Positions 29,414-39,813 are shown, counted from the stretch's first letter. The stretch is DNA of 64,000 nucleotides from Yoonia sp. (GCA_029250945.1 JAQXEG010000030.1:31958-95957); one strand, 5' to 3'. Made by a program: numbers and translations. The notes: generated by a model from the letters alone, not told the origin.

Positions 29414-29553
29414 CTTTCATTACGCGCCAAACCGGAAACATCCCTCAAAAGCGCCTTGAATTAATACCGAGTTTAACCCCGTGTTGTGCCGGATTGCGAA
29501 CCAATTGATGGAAAACACACTCTCACTGGAATTGGGAGAAAGCGAGCAAAACA

Positions 29554-31532
29554 ATGGTTGAGTCGAGTAAGATTCTGACCGTTTCACACGGCACCTTTTC
29601 GTGCAAACTTGAGGGATTCGATGATTCCTTCGGCACGATGAAAGCAATTGCGGAATATTTCCGCGATCTGACTGCTGATGATCAGTATTTCGGGGCGGAA
29701 CCACCGGCCCCTGACGCAAATATGTTGGCAAAAATCGCCGAGCGTGAAATTACGCGCCGCGTAGATGCCAGCACCGAAGACGGTAGCTGCGTGCGCAAGA
29801 GCGCCCGGCCCCTGCCATACCGCCACAGGTCGCGCAACCTGATCCTGTGCAGGTGGCCGCTGCCGCCGTTGTCCCGCAACCCGCGGATGACACGGCGCAA
29901 GATGCAACTTTGCATGAACAATTCGAAACAGCCCACCCGGTCGCGACGCCGCCCGTGGCGGAGCCTGTCGCAGGGCCGGAGGCCGAAGATACTGTATCTT
30001 CACAGCTCGTGGTCTCCGGTCAGGTGGCATCCCCTGTGGATACCCCTGATACGCCGCAGACGGATGATACCGACTATGGTGATCATCCCGACGCAGAGAG
30101 CGTAGCTGCCAAACTTCAGCGTATCCGCGCCGTCGTTGGCCAAGCACCTGCCGCGACAGATGGGGAATATGCCGAGGACCAGCACGCCCCCGCTATGCCC
30201 GCCATCAGTAATGCCGCAATTGCGGACATCGCCGACGACATGCCAGAAACGGACGCACCATCAGAGCCAGCGCAATCGGAAATCACATTTGACGCCCCGC
30301 AGACCGATGAGGATGACACATCCGAACCGGAATACGAGGCCGAGCCTGCGACAGATGACGACGCTATGCTGAATTCCTTGGCCGCCAAGATGGCCGCACA
30401 GGATGATGACATCGCCGACGCACCAGCCGCAACCGCACCAGAGGAATACAACGCCTCTGATCTGGCCGCCCTTGTGGCGCAGCAAGTCGCCGAAGACCCC
30501 GCACCCGCTGAGGCAAAACCCGCCCTACGTGCTCAGGTCCTGCGTCTGCGCAAACAGCCGATTGAAGCGCCTGAAGAGGCTCTGCAAGAGACTGCTACCG
30601 CTGACAACTTCGACTTTGTCGCCGATGATCTGGACGACGACGCCGACTATGCCGATGAAGAAGACATCATGGGTGTCGCGACGTTGGACGGGTTGGACGA
30701 TCTGGATGCAAGCACCGCCGGAGCGGCAACTACCCTCTCTGCCGAGGATGAAGCCAACCTGATGGAGGAACTGGCCGAGGTTGAACGCGACTTTGCGGAT
30801 GCCGATGACGTACCCATGGTCGCTGAGGCTGAGGCTGAGGCTGAGGCTGAGGCTGAGGCTGAGGCTGAGATCGAAGTCGATGCGCCAAAGCCGCGCAACA
30901 GCTTGCCGGACACGGATGACGCCATGATGTCAAATATCATGGATCAAACCGATCAGCAGCTAAAGGCCGCCGTGGCCGCGACCGAAGCCGCCCATCAATT
31001 GGGCGACGAGACCGCAACAGCCGCAGAAGCCGAAGAGGCGTTTCGCGGTGATTTGAACGACGCGGTACGTCCGGGCAAACCAGTGCGTGTAGCCAAACCA
31101 ACCAGCCGTTCAGCGCGTCCGCGCCCTGCGCCGCTGAAATTGGTGGCATCACAACAGATCGACACGCCGGATGCGGCATTTGCAGATGAAGGCCCCGTTG
31201 CCCCGCGTCGCGTCGCGGCACCCGTGGCCGAGGTCAGCGCAGACACCGCCAGCAACTTTGCAGAGTTCGCCGAAAACATGAGCGCAACCGCGCTACCCGA
31301 TTTGTTAGAAGCAGCCGCAACCTACACCGCCTTCGTCGAAGGGTCCGAGGATTTCTCGCGCCCGCAGATCAAGAAGAAGGTGCAGTTGGGGACCGGTGTG
31401 GAATTCAGCCGCAAAGATGGCCTGCGAGCCTTTGACACACTCCTGCGCCAAGGCCGGATCAGCAAGGTCCGAAGCGGCCGGTTCCAAATGTCAGACGAAA
31501 CACGGTTTCACCCCGACACGATGGCCAGCTAA
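29554..31532 (+). CDS. Long acidic protein with conserved ends, frameshifted near codon 77
   Basis: The full product would be about 659 residues. The first frame (29554 to about 29783) encodes [20 protein letters not shown] and a following helical stretch ending EDGS. The sense then continues one frame over ([10 protein letters not shown]), so a single base has been lost near 29784. The longest intact part begins at a GTG at 29847. The middle 400 residues are Asp/Glu/Ala/Pro-rich and probably disordered, and include eight Ala-Glu pairs from a (GCTGAG)8 tract. The last 80 residues ([20 protein letters not shown] onward) are compact and basic. I do not recognise a named domain; both ends look conserved in roseobacters. 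Confidence 0.7.
30822..30869. repeat. (GCTGAG)8 hexanucleotide tract
   Basis: Eight perfect copies of GCTGAG, encoding Ala-Glu pairs in frame inside the acidic protein gene. Gain or loss of a unit would change length without shifting the frame. Confidence 0.95.
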
Positions 31533-31547
31533 TAATTTGAATTAAAA

Positions 31548-31580
31548 TAAAAAAGGCGGGGTTCATCCTCGCCTTTTTTG
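31548..31580. terminator. Bidirectional terminator
   Basis: AAAAAAGGCGGGG-TTCA-TCCTCGCCTTTTTT is a strong stem with an A tract before and T tract after. It sits between the convergent acidic-protein gene and the DUF2842 gene and can end both transcripts. Confidence 0.9.
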
Positions 31581-31584
31581 CTTA

Positions 31585-31812
31585 CTAATTCTCTTCCGGT
31601 GCATCCGGGTCGGCCTGTCCGATACCCATGAACACCCTTTTGAACGGGAACACCCATGCGATGCCAAGGAACACGTAGATCGCGAATTCGACGATCAGGG
31701 GGGCGCGGATTGCGATGCTCATGATCAGCACGGCGACCAGAATGTAGATCGGCAGGAATACCAGCAGGAGGAGAAGCGACCAGCGCCGCCGTTGTTTGTA
31801 TGTCAGGGCCAT
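31585..31812 (-). CDS. DUF2842 small membrane protein
   Basis: 75 residues from the ATG at 31812 with two membrane segments (about 11-33 and 40-60). The pattern MALTYKQRRRWSLLLLLV, then FLGIAWVFPFKRVFMGIGQ, fits the alphaproteobacterial DUF2842 family, which has no known function. It begins one base after the purA stop and is probably co-expressed with it. Confidence 0.8.
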   Translation of the reverse strand: MALTYKQRRRWSLLLLLVFLPIYILVAVLIMSIAIRAPLIVEFAIYVFLGIAWVFPFKRVFMGIGQADPDAPEEN

Positions 31813-31813
31813 A

Positions 31814-33109
31814 TCAGTCCGCAAATGGATCGGTTACAAGAATTGTGTCTTCCCTTTCGGGTGATGTGGAAACTAGGGCCACAGGACAATCAATCAACTC
31901 TTCGATCCGGCGCACGTATTTGATGGCCTGCGCAGGTAGATCCGCCCAAGACTGCGCACCCTCGGTGCTTTCGGACCAACCGGGCATTTCTTCATAGACG
32001 GGGACGCACCGCGCCTGATCCTCGGCGGCAGTGGGCAGATAATCGAGCGTTTCACCGTCCAACTCATAGCCGACGCACATTTTCAACGTCTCAAAACCGT
32101 CCAAAACATCCAGCTTTGTCAGACAGATACCTGTCACACCTGATGTGGCACAGGTCTGGCGCAGCAACGCCGCATCGAACCAGCCGCACCGGCGTTTGCG
32201 CCCCGTTGTGGTGCCAAATTCATGGCCACGCTCGCCCAGACGCTGGCCATCGGCATCTTCCAATTCGGTTGGGAAAGGTCCCTCACCCACGCGGGTGGTA
32301 TAGGCTTTGACGATGCCCAAGACGTAATCAATCGCCGTTGGGCCAAGGCCAACGCCCGTCGCCGCCTGCCCTGCAATTACGTTGGATGAGGTCACAAACG
32401 GGTATGTCCCGAAATCAATATCCAGCAGTGCACCCTGCGCGCCTTCGAACAAAATCCGTTTGCCCGCTTTGCGCTTTTCGTTCAGCACCTTCCAGACGGG
32501 GGCGGCGAACGGCAGGATTTTGCCCGCAATCTCGCGCAGATCAGCCAACAGCGCGTCGCGGTCAACCTCATCGTAGCCCAAGCCCTTGCGCAGCGGATTG
32601 TGGTGCTGCAACGCACGATCAACCCGCGCCTCAAGCGTGGCATTGTCAGCCAGATCAGCCACGCGGATAGACCGGCGGCCGACTTTATCCTCATAGGCTG
32701 GCCCAATGCCGCGGCCTGTTGTGCCGATTTTGGTGCCCTTTGATGCGGCCTCTTCACGCAGGCGGTCCAGCTCACCGTGCAGCGGCAGGATCAGCGGCGT
32801 GTTTTCCGCGATCATCAGATTTTCGGGGCTAATGGCGACGCCTTGCGCCTCAATTGTCGCGATCTCTTTGATCAGGTGCCAAGGGTCGAGCACAACGCCG
32901 TTGCCGATCACCGACAGCTTGCCGCCGCGCACAACACCCGATGGCAAAGCGTGCAATTTATAAACCGCCCCATCGATCACAAGCGTATGGCCCGCGTTAT
33001 GCCCGCCTTGGAAACGCGCGATCACATCGGCACGCTCGGACAGCCAGTCCACAATCTTGCCTTTTCCTTCGTCACCCCATTGGGCGCCTACGACCACGAC
33101 GTTTGCCAT
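31814..33109 (-). CDS. purA: Adenylosuccinate synthetase
   Basis: 431 residues. GTP-binding WGDEGKGK with catalytic Asp13, GGHNAGHTL with His41, and the IMP/GTP loops [12 protein letters not shown] and [10 protein letters not shown] are all present. It couples IMP and aspartate using GTP, the first committed step to AMP. Its stop is two bases from the DUF2842 start. Confidence 0.97.
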   Translation of the reverse strand: MANVVVVGAQWGDEGKGKIVDWLSERADVIARFQGGHNAGHTLVIDGAVYKLHALPSGVVRGGKLSVIGNGVVLDPWHLIKEIATIEAQGVAISPENLMIAENTPLILPLHGELDRLREEAASKGTKIGTTGRGIGPAYEDKVGRRSIRVADLADNATLEARVDRALQHHNPLRKGLGYDEVDRDALLADLREIAGKILPFAAPVWKVLNEKRKAGKRILFEGAQGALLDIDFGTYPFVTSSNVIAGQAATGVGLGPTAIDYVLGIVKAYTTRVGEGPFPTELEDADGQRLGERGHEFGTTTGRKRRCGWFDAALLRQTCATSGVTGICLTKLDVLDGFETLKMCVGYELDGETLDYLPTAAEDQARCVPVYEEMPGWSESTEGAQSWADLPAQAIKYVRRIEELIDCPVALVSTSPEREDTILVTDPFAD

Positions 33110-33240
33110 ATCTCTTGTTCCTTTTCAGAATCCCGTGCCCCCTATACCGACCGACCCCACATTGCGAAACCGCAAAATGCGGCTGGACCCCGTGCGCGTC
33201 GCTTGGCATGGTTCGCCAACTGATCAAAAGGACGTCTGAC

Positions 33241-33636
33241 ATGGGATTTTTGCTGTGCTGGCTGTTTGCGTTTGTCCTTTTGGCCGCGACCTATAATCCG
33301 ATACGGTGGAACTATGTGCGTTGGACGATGACCAATTATGAGAACCGGCTGTCCATCGCTGTGCTTGCGGGCCTGATCCTGTTGATCGGCTATATTATTT
33401 ACCTGCGGGCGACGCTGCGCTCAATCGGCTTGTTCGGTATGTTGCTGGTGCTGGCCGTGGCTGGCACATTGATTTGGGTGCTGTTTGACCAAGGGCTGAT
33501 CAACCTGCCCAACCCGACCGTGAACACATGGATCGGCATTGCGGTGTTATCTGTCGTGCTGGCCATCGGGCTGTCATGGTCGATTGTCCGGCGGACCCTG
33601 TCAGGTCAATCCGATATGGATGATGTCGCCGACTAG
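33241..33636 (+). CDS. Four-span small membrane protein (DUF6524-like)
   Basis: 131 residues from the ATG at 33241; the frame continues upstream but that part overlaps the purA promoter side and is not protein-like. Four membrane segments (about 2-17, 38-55, 62-82, 97-116). The segment LLAATYNPIRWNYVRW is typical of a small family found in proteobacteria, which I place as DUF6524 with moderate certainty. No function is known. It overlaps the convergent next gene by four bases. Confidence 0.75.
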   Translation: MGFLLCWLFAFVLLAATYNPIRWNYVRWTMTNYENRLSIAVLAGLILLIGYIIYLRATLRSIGLFGMLLVLAVAGTLIWVLFDQGLINLPNPTVNTWIGIAVLSVVLAIGLSWSIVRRTLSGQSDMDDVAD

Positions 33637-34268
33637 CGCGCCCAATACCCGACGGCCAAGGCCCCAATAGCCACCACAATCCAAAGCACCTTTTGCAAAC
33701 CATTCGCGTGGTTCCCCGCCGCATGCAGGGTCATGAACACAACCATTTGGCTCAGCCACATCACCGGCACGGGGTTGCCCGCCTCTTGGTGCGACAACCA
33801 AGTAAGGGCGAGGACCACCACAAAAAGCATTGACCCAAAGAAAACCCAAGACGCGCCAAGCGGCATGTCTTGCATTGTGTAAAGCGCACGGCGGGCCTCT
33901 GGCACTGGCACCGGTTTGGCCAATCCGCCCATGATAGCGCCAAAAACCAGCCCCGCGCAGGCCCAGATCACAATCTGCGCTGTCTCCAGCGGCCAAAACG
34001 CAAGGATCATGGCCATGCCGCACGCGGTGCCTTGCGCAATGCCCATCAACACGCGCACACGGCCCGCGGTGCCTGTTTCGGCCAAAACGATTGCCGCTGT
34101 GTCGATCATACGTTTGCTCAGCACACCAATCGCGAATCCAAAGTAGATGCGCGGGATCAATTGCACTGGCTCTGCCGCGTCAAACAAAGCCATTACAAGG
34201 ATAACCACCGCATAGACGCACCCCAAGGCGACGCCGTCGTATTGCGCCCAAAACCGGCTGTTTTGCAT
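33633..34268 (-). CDS. Multi-span inner-membrane protein of unknown function
   Basis: 211 residues with about six membrane segments (near 12-30, 38-58, 72-90, 95-113, 138-156, 190-208). Two short charged loops hold ISKRMIDT-type and PVPEARRALY sequences. I do not recognise a family. It stands between the DUF6524-like gene and secG, on the opposite strand to both. Confidence 0.65.
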   Translation of the reverse strand: MQNSRFWAQYDGVALGCVYAVVILVMALFDAAEPVQLIPRIYFGFAIGVLSKRMIDTAAIVLAETGTAGRVRVLMGIAQGTACGMAMILAFWPLETAQIVIWACAGLVFGAIMGGLAKPVPVPEARRALYTMQDMPLGASWVFFGSMLFVVVLALTWLSHQEAGNPVPVMWLSQMVVFMTLHAAGNHANGLQKVLWIVVAIGALAVGYWAR

Positions 34269-34395
34269 GATCGCCCTTGACGTAACTATTGTGCAGGTTG
34301 CGCCAATTACGACCCGCGAACAATCCCCCCTTGCGAGCCTTGCCGCAAAATCATAGATACCCTCAAATCACACGTTAATGCGAAAGCCGCCCCTG

Positions 34396-34746
34396 ATGGA
34401 AAATGTCGTTCTTGTTGTTCACTTGATCCTTGCACTTTGCTTGATCGGGATGGTGCTCATGCAGCGCTCTGAGGGTGGCGGTTTGGGTATTGGCGGCGGC
34501 GGTGGCGGGGCCACTGGCAGCCGACCTGCGGCAAATGCGATGACAAAATTCACGTGGTTGTTGGCCATCGGCTTTATCTGCACATCCATCGGCCTGACCA
34601 TCATCGCCGCTGACCAGTCCGCTGGCGCGTCGGTTGTTGACCGGATCGTGGACGCACCAGCGCAAGGGTCCGCGACGCCCGATCTGGGCGACAGCCTGTT
34701 GCCACCATCCAGCGATGACGCGCCACTGGTCCCATCGGGTGAATAA
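34396..34746 (+). CDS. secG: SecG, preprotein translocase subunit
   Basis: 116 residues from the ATG at 34396. Two membrane segments (3-20 and about 50-70) flank the conserved Gly-rich loop MQRSEGGGLGIGGGGGG. The C-terminal Pro/Asp-rich tail is usual for alphaproteobacteria. SecG assists SecYE during export. pyrG follows downstream, the common order. Confidence 0.93.
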   Translation: MENVVLVVHLILALCLIGMVLMQRSEGGGLGIGGGGGGATGSRPAANAMTKFTWLLAIGFICTSIGLTIIAADQSAGASVVDRIVDAPAQGSATPDLGDSLLPPSSDDAPLVPSGE

Positions 34747-34790
34747 TCTACCAGTTCTGCTGGTTTAGCAGAAATCACCCACATGATCTT

Positions 34791-34812
34791 GCGTCAGCGG
34801 TTGCGCTGACGC
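34791..34812 (+). terminator. Perfect 9-bp hairpin between secG and pyrG
   Basis: GCGTCAGCG-GTTG-CGCTGACGC, a perfect stem with a four-base loop, 45 bases after secG. There is no T run, so it may be a weak terminator, an RNA-stabilising hairpin or a pyrG leader structure. Confidence 0.45.
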
Positions 34813-34915
34813 CCCGAATCTTGTAAGAATTAAATCCCGTGATGATGCGAATTTTTGCAGTTCGGGTTTCCACAATATTGACGTTTTAGACCGCTCATCA
34901 GGGGGCCCTTTTGCC

Positions 34916-36559
34916 ATGGCACGTTACATTTTTATCACCGGTGGTGTTGTTTCATCTTTGGGCAAGGGGCTGGCGTCCGCCGCACTTGGCGCGCTGTTGC
35001 AGGCCCGTGGGTATTCGGTGCGCCTGCGCAAGCTTGATCCCTATCTGAACGTCGATCCGGGCACGATGTCACCGTTTGAACACGGCGAGGTTTTCGTAAC
35101 CGACGATGGGGCCGAAACCGATCTGGACCTTGGGCATTACGAACGCTTCACAGGTGTGGCCGCGCGCAAAACAGATTCTGTATCCTCCGGTCGGGTCTAT
35201 TCCACCGTGTTGGAAAAAGAACGGCGTGGTGATTATCTGGGCAAAACCATTCAAGTCGTCCCCCATGTCACCAACCAGATCAAAGAGTTTCTGGATATCG
35301 GCGATGACGAAGTTGATTTCATGCTGTGCGAAATCGGCGGCACCGTCGGCGATATCGAAGGGCTGCCGTTCTTTGAGGCCATCCGCCAGTTTTCCCATGA
35401 CCGTCCGCGCGGCGAATGCGTTTTCATGCACCTGACGCTGCTGCCCTATCTGGCCGCATCCGGCGAGCTAAAGACAAAGCCGACCCAGCACTCCGTCAAG
35501 GAATTGCAATCCATCGGCATCGCGCCCGATGTGCTTGTATGCCGGTCCGAGCATCCAATCCCTGAGAAGGAACGCGAGAAAATCGCGCTGTTCTGCAACG
35601 TGCGCAAGGAATGCGTTGTTGCGGCCTATGACCTGAAATCCATCTACGAGGCACCGCTGGCCTACCATAGACAAGGTTTGGATCAGGCCGTATTGGACGC
35701 CTTCCAAATCGCGTCCGCGCCGAAACCCGATCTGGCCCGTTGGCACGACGTCTATGACCGTATCCACAACCCCGAGGGCGAAGTGAAAATCGCCGTTGTC
35801 GGCAAATACGTCCAGCTGGAGGATGCGTATAAATCCTTCAAAGAAGCGCTGACGCACGGTGGGATGCACAACCGCGTGAAGGTAAAGGTTGAATGGGTCG
35901 ACGCAGAAATTTTCGACCGCGAAGACGCCGCCCCACATCTAGAAGGCTACCACGCGATCCTTGTGCCCGGTGGCTTTGGCGAACGCGGCACCGAAGGCAA
36001 GATCAAGGCCGCACAATTCGCCCGCGAACGCAAAATCCCCTATTTCGGGATTTGTCTGGGCATGCAGATGGCCGTGATCGAGGCCGCCCGCAACGTGGCT
36101 GGCATCAAATCCGCCGGATCAGAGGAGTTTGACCACGAAGCTGGTGAAAAGCGTTTTGAACCCGTGGTTTACCACCTAAAGGAATGGGTCCAAGGCAACC
36201 ACATGGTCGCCCGCAAATCTGACGACGACAAAGGCGGCACGATGCGCCTTGGGGCCTATGACGCGACGCTGACCGAAGGGTCCAAGGTCGCTGAAATCTA
36301 TGGCGCTACCGCGATCGAGGAACGCCACCGCCACCGCTATGAAGTCGACACAAAGTATCGCGATCAGTTGGAAAGCAGGGGGATGTTGTTTTCGGGCATG
36401 TCACCTGATGGCAAGCTGCCCGAAATCGTCGAATGGTCCGATCATCCGTGGTTTATCGGCGTGCAATTCCATCCCGAACTGAAATCCAAGCCTTTTGCCC
36501 CGCACCCGCTGTTCGCCGATTTTGTGCGCGCAGCTGTTGAGGTGTCCCGCCTCGTGTAA
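34916..36559 (+). CDS. pyrG: CTP synthase
   Basis: 547 residues. The synthetase domain (1-270) starts with [20 protein letters not shown], and the glutaminase domain has the nucleophile loop [11 protein letters not shown] with Cys and the late HPE in [10 protein letters not shown]. It aminates UTP to CTP using glutamine. The start is fixed by the conserved N-terminus. Confidence 0.97.
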   Translation: MARYIFITGGVVSSLGKGLASAALGALLQARGYSVRLRKLDPYLNVDPGTMSPFEHGEVFVTDDGAETDLDLGHYERFTGVAARKTDSVSSGRVYSTVLEKERRGDYLGKTIQVVPHVTNQIKEFLDIGDDEVDFMLCEIGGTVGDIEGLPFFEAIRQFSHDRPRGECVFMHLTLLPYLAASGELKTKPTQHSVKELQSIGIAPDVLVCRSEHPIPEKEREKIALFCNVRKECVVAAYDLKSIYEAPLAYHRQGLDQAVLDAFQIASAPKPDLARWHDVYDRIHNPEGEVKIAVVGKYVQLEDAYKSFKEALTHGGMHNRVKVKVEWVDAEIFDREDAAPHLEGYHAILVPGGFGERGTEGKIKAAQFARERKIPYFGICLGMQMAVIEAARNVAGIKSAGSEEFDHEAGEKRFEPVVYHLKEWVQGNHMVARKSDDDKGGTMRLGAYDATLTEGSKVAEIYGATAIEERHRHRYEVDTKYRDQLESRGMLFSGMSPDGKLPEIVEWSDHPWFIGVQFHPELKSKPFAPHPLFADFVRAAVEVSRLV

Positions 36560-36568
36560 CTGCGTGAT

Positions 36569-36626
36569 TGGGGGCGCTGCCCCCGGCCTGCGACCTCCCC
36601 CGAGGTATTTTTGGCAAGAAGAAAGA
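36569..36626. repeat. Dispersed hairpin element (copy A) after pyrG
   Basis: GGGGGCGCTGCCCCC forms a tight hairpin, followed by CGGCCTGCGACCTCCCCCGA, then GGTATTTTTGGCAAGAAGAAAG. Almost the same block stands at 48429-48485 after the aminotransferase gene. It probably works as a terminator and partly overlaps the rlmJ ribosome-binding region. Confidence 0.75.
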
Positions 36627-36634
36627 CCTAGGCG

Positions 36635-37411
36635 ATGCTGTCATATCAACACGGGTATCATGCGGGCAATATGGCGGATGTGCACAAGCATGCGCTGTTG
36701 GCGTGGATGCTGTCGTATCTGATGCGCAAGGATAAGCCGCTGTCTTATCTTGAGACCCATGCGGGACGCGCGCTGTATGATTTGACGGATGAGGCGGCGC
36801 TGAAAACAGGCGAGGCCGCACGCGGGATCGCCATTGCAGAGGATTGGTTTGACGCGGATCACCCCTACCGCACCGTGTTGAACCGAACGCGGGCAGATGC
36901 GGGGCCGCAGGCCTATCCCGGATCACCATTAATCGCGGCCCAACTGCTACGCGATTGCGACCAGATTGATGTGGCCGAGCTGCACCCAGGCGAGATGGAT
37001 TATCTGCGTGACGCGCTTATCCGCTATCCTGCGGGATGTCATCAGCTGGACGGCTGGCAAATGGCGATGTCGCGCTGTCCGCCCGATCCACGGCGGGGCA
37101 TGTTGCTGGTCGATCCCTCGTTTGAGGTGAAGGCAGATTATGGCACGATCCCCGATTTCTTTGCCAAAATTCACCGCAAATGGCCGGTGGGGATCCTTGC
37201 GCTGTGGTACCCGATTTTGGTTGACGACCGGCACTTGCCGATGACGCGTGCCTTGCAAAAGGCGATCCCGGACGCAACCCTGCACGAGGTCCGCTTTCCC
37301 CCCGCCCGCGAGGGACACGGCATGATCGGATCGGGCATGTTCGTCGTGAATGCCCCCTACGGATTTGACAACCAAGCGGCGTTTTTGACGCGCAAATTCA
37401 AAGAGCTATAG
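36635..37411 (+). CDS. rlmJ: RlmJ, 23S rRNA (adenine2030-N6)-methyltransferase
   Basis: 258 residues. The start MLSYQHGYHAGNMADVHKH is characteristic of RlmJ, as is the catalytic motif LLVDPSFEVKADY (a DPPF-type motif with Ser in place of the second Pro). It methylates A2030 in 23S rRNA. DUF1330 follows two bases after the stop. Confidence 0.92.
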   Translation: MLSYQHGYHAGNMADVHKHALLAWMLSYLMRKDKPLSYLETHAGRALYDLTDEAALKTGEAARGIAIAEDWFDADHPYRTVLNRTRADAGPQAYPGSPLIAAQLLRDCDQIDVAELHPGEMDYLRDALIRYPAGCHQLDGWQMAMSRCPPDPRRGMLLVDPSFEVKADYGTIPDFFAKIHRKWPVGILALWYPILVDDRHLPMTRALQKAIPDATLHEVRFPPAREGHGMIGSGMFVVNAPYGFDNQAAFLTRKFKEL

Positions 37412-37413
37412 AA

Positions 37414-37710
37414 ATGCCAAAAGGATATTGGATCGCCCATGTGGATGTGACCGATCAGGATGCGTATGTGACGGGATATATCGCTGCGGCAAAGGACACT
37501 TTGGCCGCCCATGGCGCTGAATTTCTGGTCCGTGGCGGCACCCGCACCGTGGCCGAAGGGGCCGCACGCGCCCGCACAGTAGTGATCCAATTCCCCAGCT
37601 ATCAGGCTGCACGCGATTGTTATAACGCAACGGGGTATCAACTGGCCAAGGCGAAGCGCGATCTGATTGCCACTGGTGATCTGGTCATTATCGAAGGCTA
37701 TGACGGCTAG
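37414..37710 (+). CDS. DUF1330 domain protein
   Basis: 98 residues, the whole length being one DUF1330 (dimeric alpha-beta barrel) domain: KGYWIAHVDVTDQDAY at the start, FLVRGG in the middle, VVIQFPSYQAARDCYNATGY and DLVIIEGYDG at the end. Biochemical role unknown. Probably co-transcribed with rlmJ. Confidence 0.9.
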   Translation: MPKGYWIAHVDVTDQDAYVTGYIAAAKDTLAAHGAEFLVRGGTRTVAEGAARARTVVIQFPSYQAARDCYNATGYQLAKAKRDLIATGDLVIIEGYDG

Positions 37711-37748
37711 GGGTTTGCGCCCCGCTATTCCCGCTCTATATCTAGGTC

Positions 37749-38183
37749 ATGTTTGCTGAACTGATCCGTCGTCTGACCGACCCCGCCCCTGCCCCGCTTC
37801 GCGATACTGATGCACGGCTTGCGCTAGGTGCGCTTCTTGTGCGTCTTGCCCGTGCCGATGGCGATTATTCCTCCGCCGAGGTGGCGCGCATCGATGCCAT
37901 TTTGGCCAATCGCTATGGGCTGTCCGACCCGACCGCATTGCGCCGCGATTGCGAAGCGCTGGAGAAAGAGGCTCCCGACACCGTGCGGTTCACCCGCGCC
38001 ATCAAGGACGCCGTCGCCTATGAGGACCGCCGCGCCGTGATTGCCGCCATGTGGGATATCGTGCTGGCTGACGGTGAACGCGACGACGCCGAAAACAGCC
38101 TGATGCGGATGATTGCGCCCATGTTGGGAGTCACCGACCAAGACAGCAACGCCGCCCGCATCCAAATCGAGAACGCCAAGTGA
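37749..38183 (+). CDS. TerB-like tellurite resistance protein
   Basis: 144 residues, all helical. Two repeated acidic turns, ARADGDYSSAEVARI and VLADGERDDAENSLM, are the metal-binding signature of the TerB fold. No other Ter gene is near, so tellurite resistance should not be assumed. Its TGA overlaps the GTG of the next gene, implying coupled translation with a PhnD-like protein. Confidence 0.85.
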   Translation: MFAELIRRLTDPAPAPLRDTDARLALGALLVRLARADGDYSSAEVARIDAILANRYGLSDPTALRRDCEALEKEAPDTVRFTRAIKDAVAYEDRRAVIAAMWDIVLADGERDDAENSLMRMIAPMLGVTDQDSNAARIQIENAK

Positions 38184-38938
38184 TCGCCAGCCTGCCGATG
38201 TATGACCGCCCGGCAAATGCAGCGGCGCATGATGCGTTCTGGGTGCTGGTGCGCGATAACCTGCGTACGGGCGGTCACGCGGCACCAGACACGCTGAACC
38301 GTGATATCGCGCCCATGGCCGGTTGGGGCCATCCCGATCTGGTGTTGGGCCAAATCTGCAATCTGCCGTATCGCGCCAAATTTCGCGATAAGGTGACCGT
38401 GATTGGCGCTGCCGACTATGGATTGGCTGACTGCCCCACCGGTCAATACAACAGCGTTTTCATCGTGCACAAGGACGCGGTGGGCAACACCCCCACCGAT
38501 TTCGCCCGCGCACGTTTTGCGGCCAATGCGCTGATCTCTCACTCAGGCTATGGCGCGCCGCAGGCATGGGCCAAGGAGCACGGCTTCAGCTTTCCCGCGC
38601 CCATGACGACGGGCGCCCATGACACTAGCCTTGCCTATGTGGCCACGGGGCGCGCGGATATCGCGGCCATCGACACCCAGACATGGACGATGCAACAACG
38701 CGATTCGGCCCATGCAAAATCTGTGCGCGTGATTGGCACGACGGCCTCCTCCCCCGGGATGACATTTATCACCCGCGCGGGCGAAAATCCGGCCCCTTAT
38801 CTGGCCGCAATCCAGACCGCAATCCGGGATTTGTCCCCGCAGGACGCTGAATTATTGGGGCTACGTAGAGTCATCCAGCTGCCGATGTCGGATTACGACC
38901 TGCCAATGCCCCCGCTGCCCGGCACAATCGACGCGTAA
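38180..38938 (+). CDS. PhnD-like substrate-binding domain protein without signal peptide
   Basis: 252 residues from a GTG overlapping the TerB-like stop. The fold is that of phosphate/phosphite/phosphonate binding proteins: MIASLPMYD at the start, then LVLGQICNLPYRAKFRDKV, HSGYGAPQAWAKEHGF, GRADIAAIDTQTWTM. No signal peptide or lipobox is seen, so the product seems cytoplasmic or the gene lacks its true start. No permease of the Phn type is adjacent. It may act as a small-molecule sensor or enzyme; this is speculation. Confidence 0.75.
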   Translation: MIASLPMYDRPANAAAHDAFWVLVRDNLRTGGHAAPDTLNRDIAPMAGWGHPDLVLGQICNLPYRAKFRDKVTVIGAADYGLADCPTGQYNSVFIVHKDAVGNTPTDFARARFAANALISHSGYGAPQAWAKEHGFSFPAPMTTGAHDTSLAYVATGRADIAAIDTQTWTMQQRDSAHAKSVRVIGTTASSPGMTFITRAGENPAPYLAAIQTAIRDLSPQDAELLGLRRVIQLPMSDYDLPMPPLPGTIDA

Positions 38939-39009
38939 CCGCCAAAGGCCGTTGCAAACCCGCTTAAAATAAGGCCTAATCAGTGGCGGAATAATCAAAA
39001 GCTGCCAAC

Positions 39010-39786
39010 GTGACCTCAGACACACCTGTTATCGAAATACGCAACCTTCACAAAGCCTATGGCGCGTTGGAGGTGATCAAAGGCGTCGATATTGCCGCCC
39101 CTGCGGGACATGTGGTGTCGCTGATTGGCTCGTCCGGCTCTGGCAAATCCACGCTTTTGCGCTGTGCCAACCTGCTTGAGGATAGCCAGCAAGGCGACGT
39201 GATGTTCTGCGGTGAACCCGTGACATGGAAGGGCGAAGGACTGAACCGCCGCCCTGCGGACCGTGCCCAGATCACCCGCATCCGCACCAACCTGTCGATG
39301 GTGTTCCAACAGTTCAATCTGTGGGCCCATATGACGATCTTGCAAAACGTGATGGAGGCCCCCTTCACCGTGCTTGGCCGCGACAAGGCCGAGGTCGAGG
39401 ACGCCGCGCGCAAATATCTGACCAAGGTTGGGATCGGCGACAAATGCGATGCCTACCCCGCCCAGTTGTCAGGTGGCCAGCAACAACGTGCCGCCATCGC
39501 GCGCGCGCTGTGTATGGAGCCCAAGGCGCTCTTGTTTGATGAACCCACTAGCGCACTTGATCCCGAACTGGAACAAGAGGTCGTGAAGGTCATCAAGGAT
39601 CTCGCCGCTGAAGGGCGCACAATGATCATCGTCACCCATGACATGCGGCTTGCCGCCGACGTGAGCGACCATGTGGTTTTCCTGCACCAAGGGAAGATCG
39701 AAGAAGAAGGACCGCCAGACACCCTGTTTGGCGCGCCAAAAACCGACCGGCTGCGCGGGTTTTTATCCGCAACCCAGCCGGGCTAA
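39010..39786 (+). CDS. ABC ATPase of a polar amino acid/polyamine-type transporter
   Basis: 258 residues from a GTG at 39010. Walker A GSSGSGKSTLL, signature LSGGQQQRAAIARAL, Walker B ALLFDEPTSALDPEL and switch VTHDM give the HisP/GlnQ class. It is the first of a set encoding the ATPase, binding protein and two permeases, followed by amine-catabolic genes. Cargo is probably an amine or a cationic amino acid. Confidence 0.92.
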   Translation: MTSDTPVIEIRNLHKAYGALEVIKGVDIAAPAGHVVSLIGSSGSGKSTLLRCANLLEDSQQGDVMFCGEPVTWKGEGLNRRPADRAQITRIRTNLSMVFQQFNLWAHMTILQNVMEAPFTVLGRDKAEVEDAARKYLTKVGIGDKCDAYPAQLSGGQQQRAAIARALCMEPKALLFDEPTSALDPELEQEVVKVIKDLAAEGRTMIIVTHDMRLAADVSDHVVFLHQGKIEEEGPPDTLFGAPKTDRLRGFLSATQPG

Positions 39787-39813
39787 ACCTCATCACAAAT
39801 CGGGAGAATACTG

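Noticed and set aside
30822..30869. Tandem repeat as a CRISPR-like or phase-variable element
   Set aside because: Hexamers without spacers; unit is a multiple of three, so it cannot switch the frame.
37749..38183. Tellurite resistance operon
   Set aside because: Only a TerB-like protein is present; TerACDEZ are missing.
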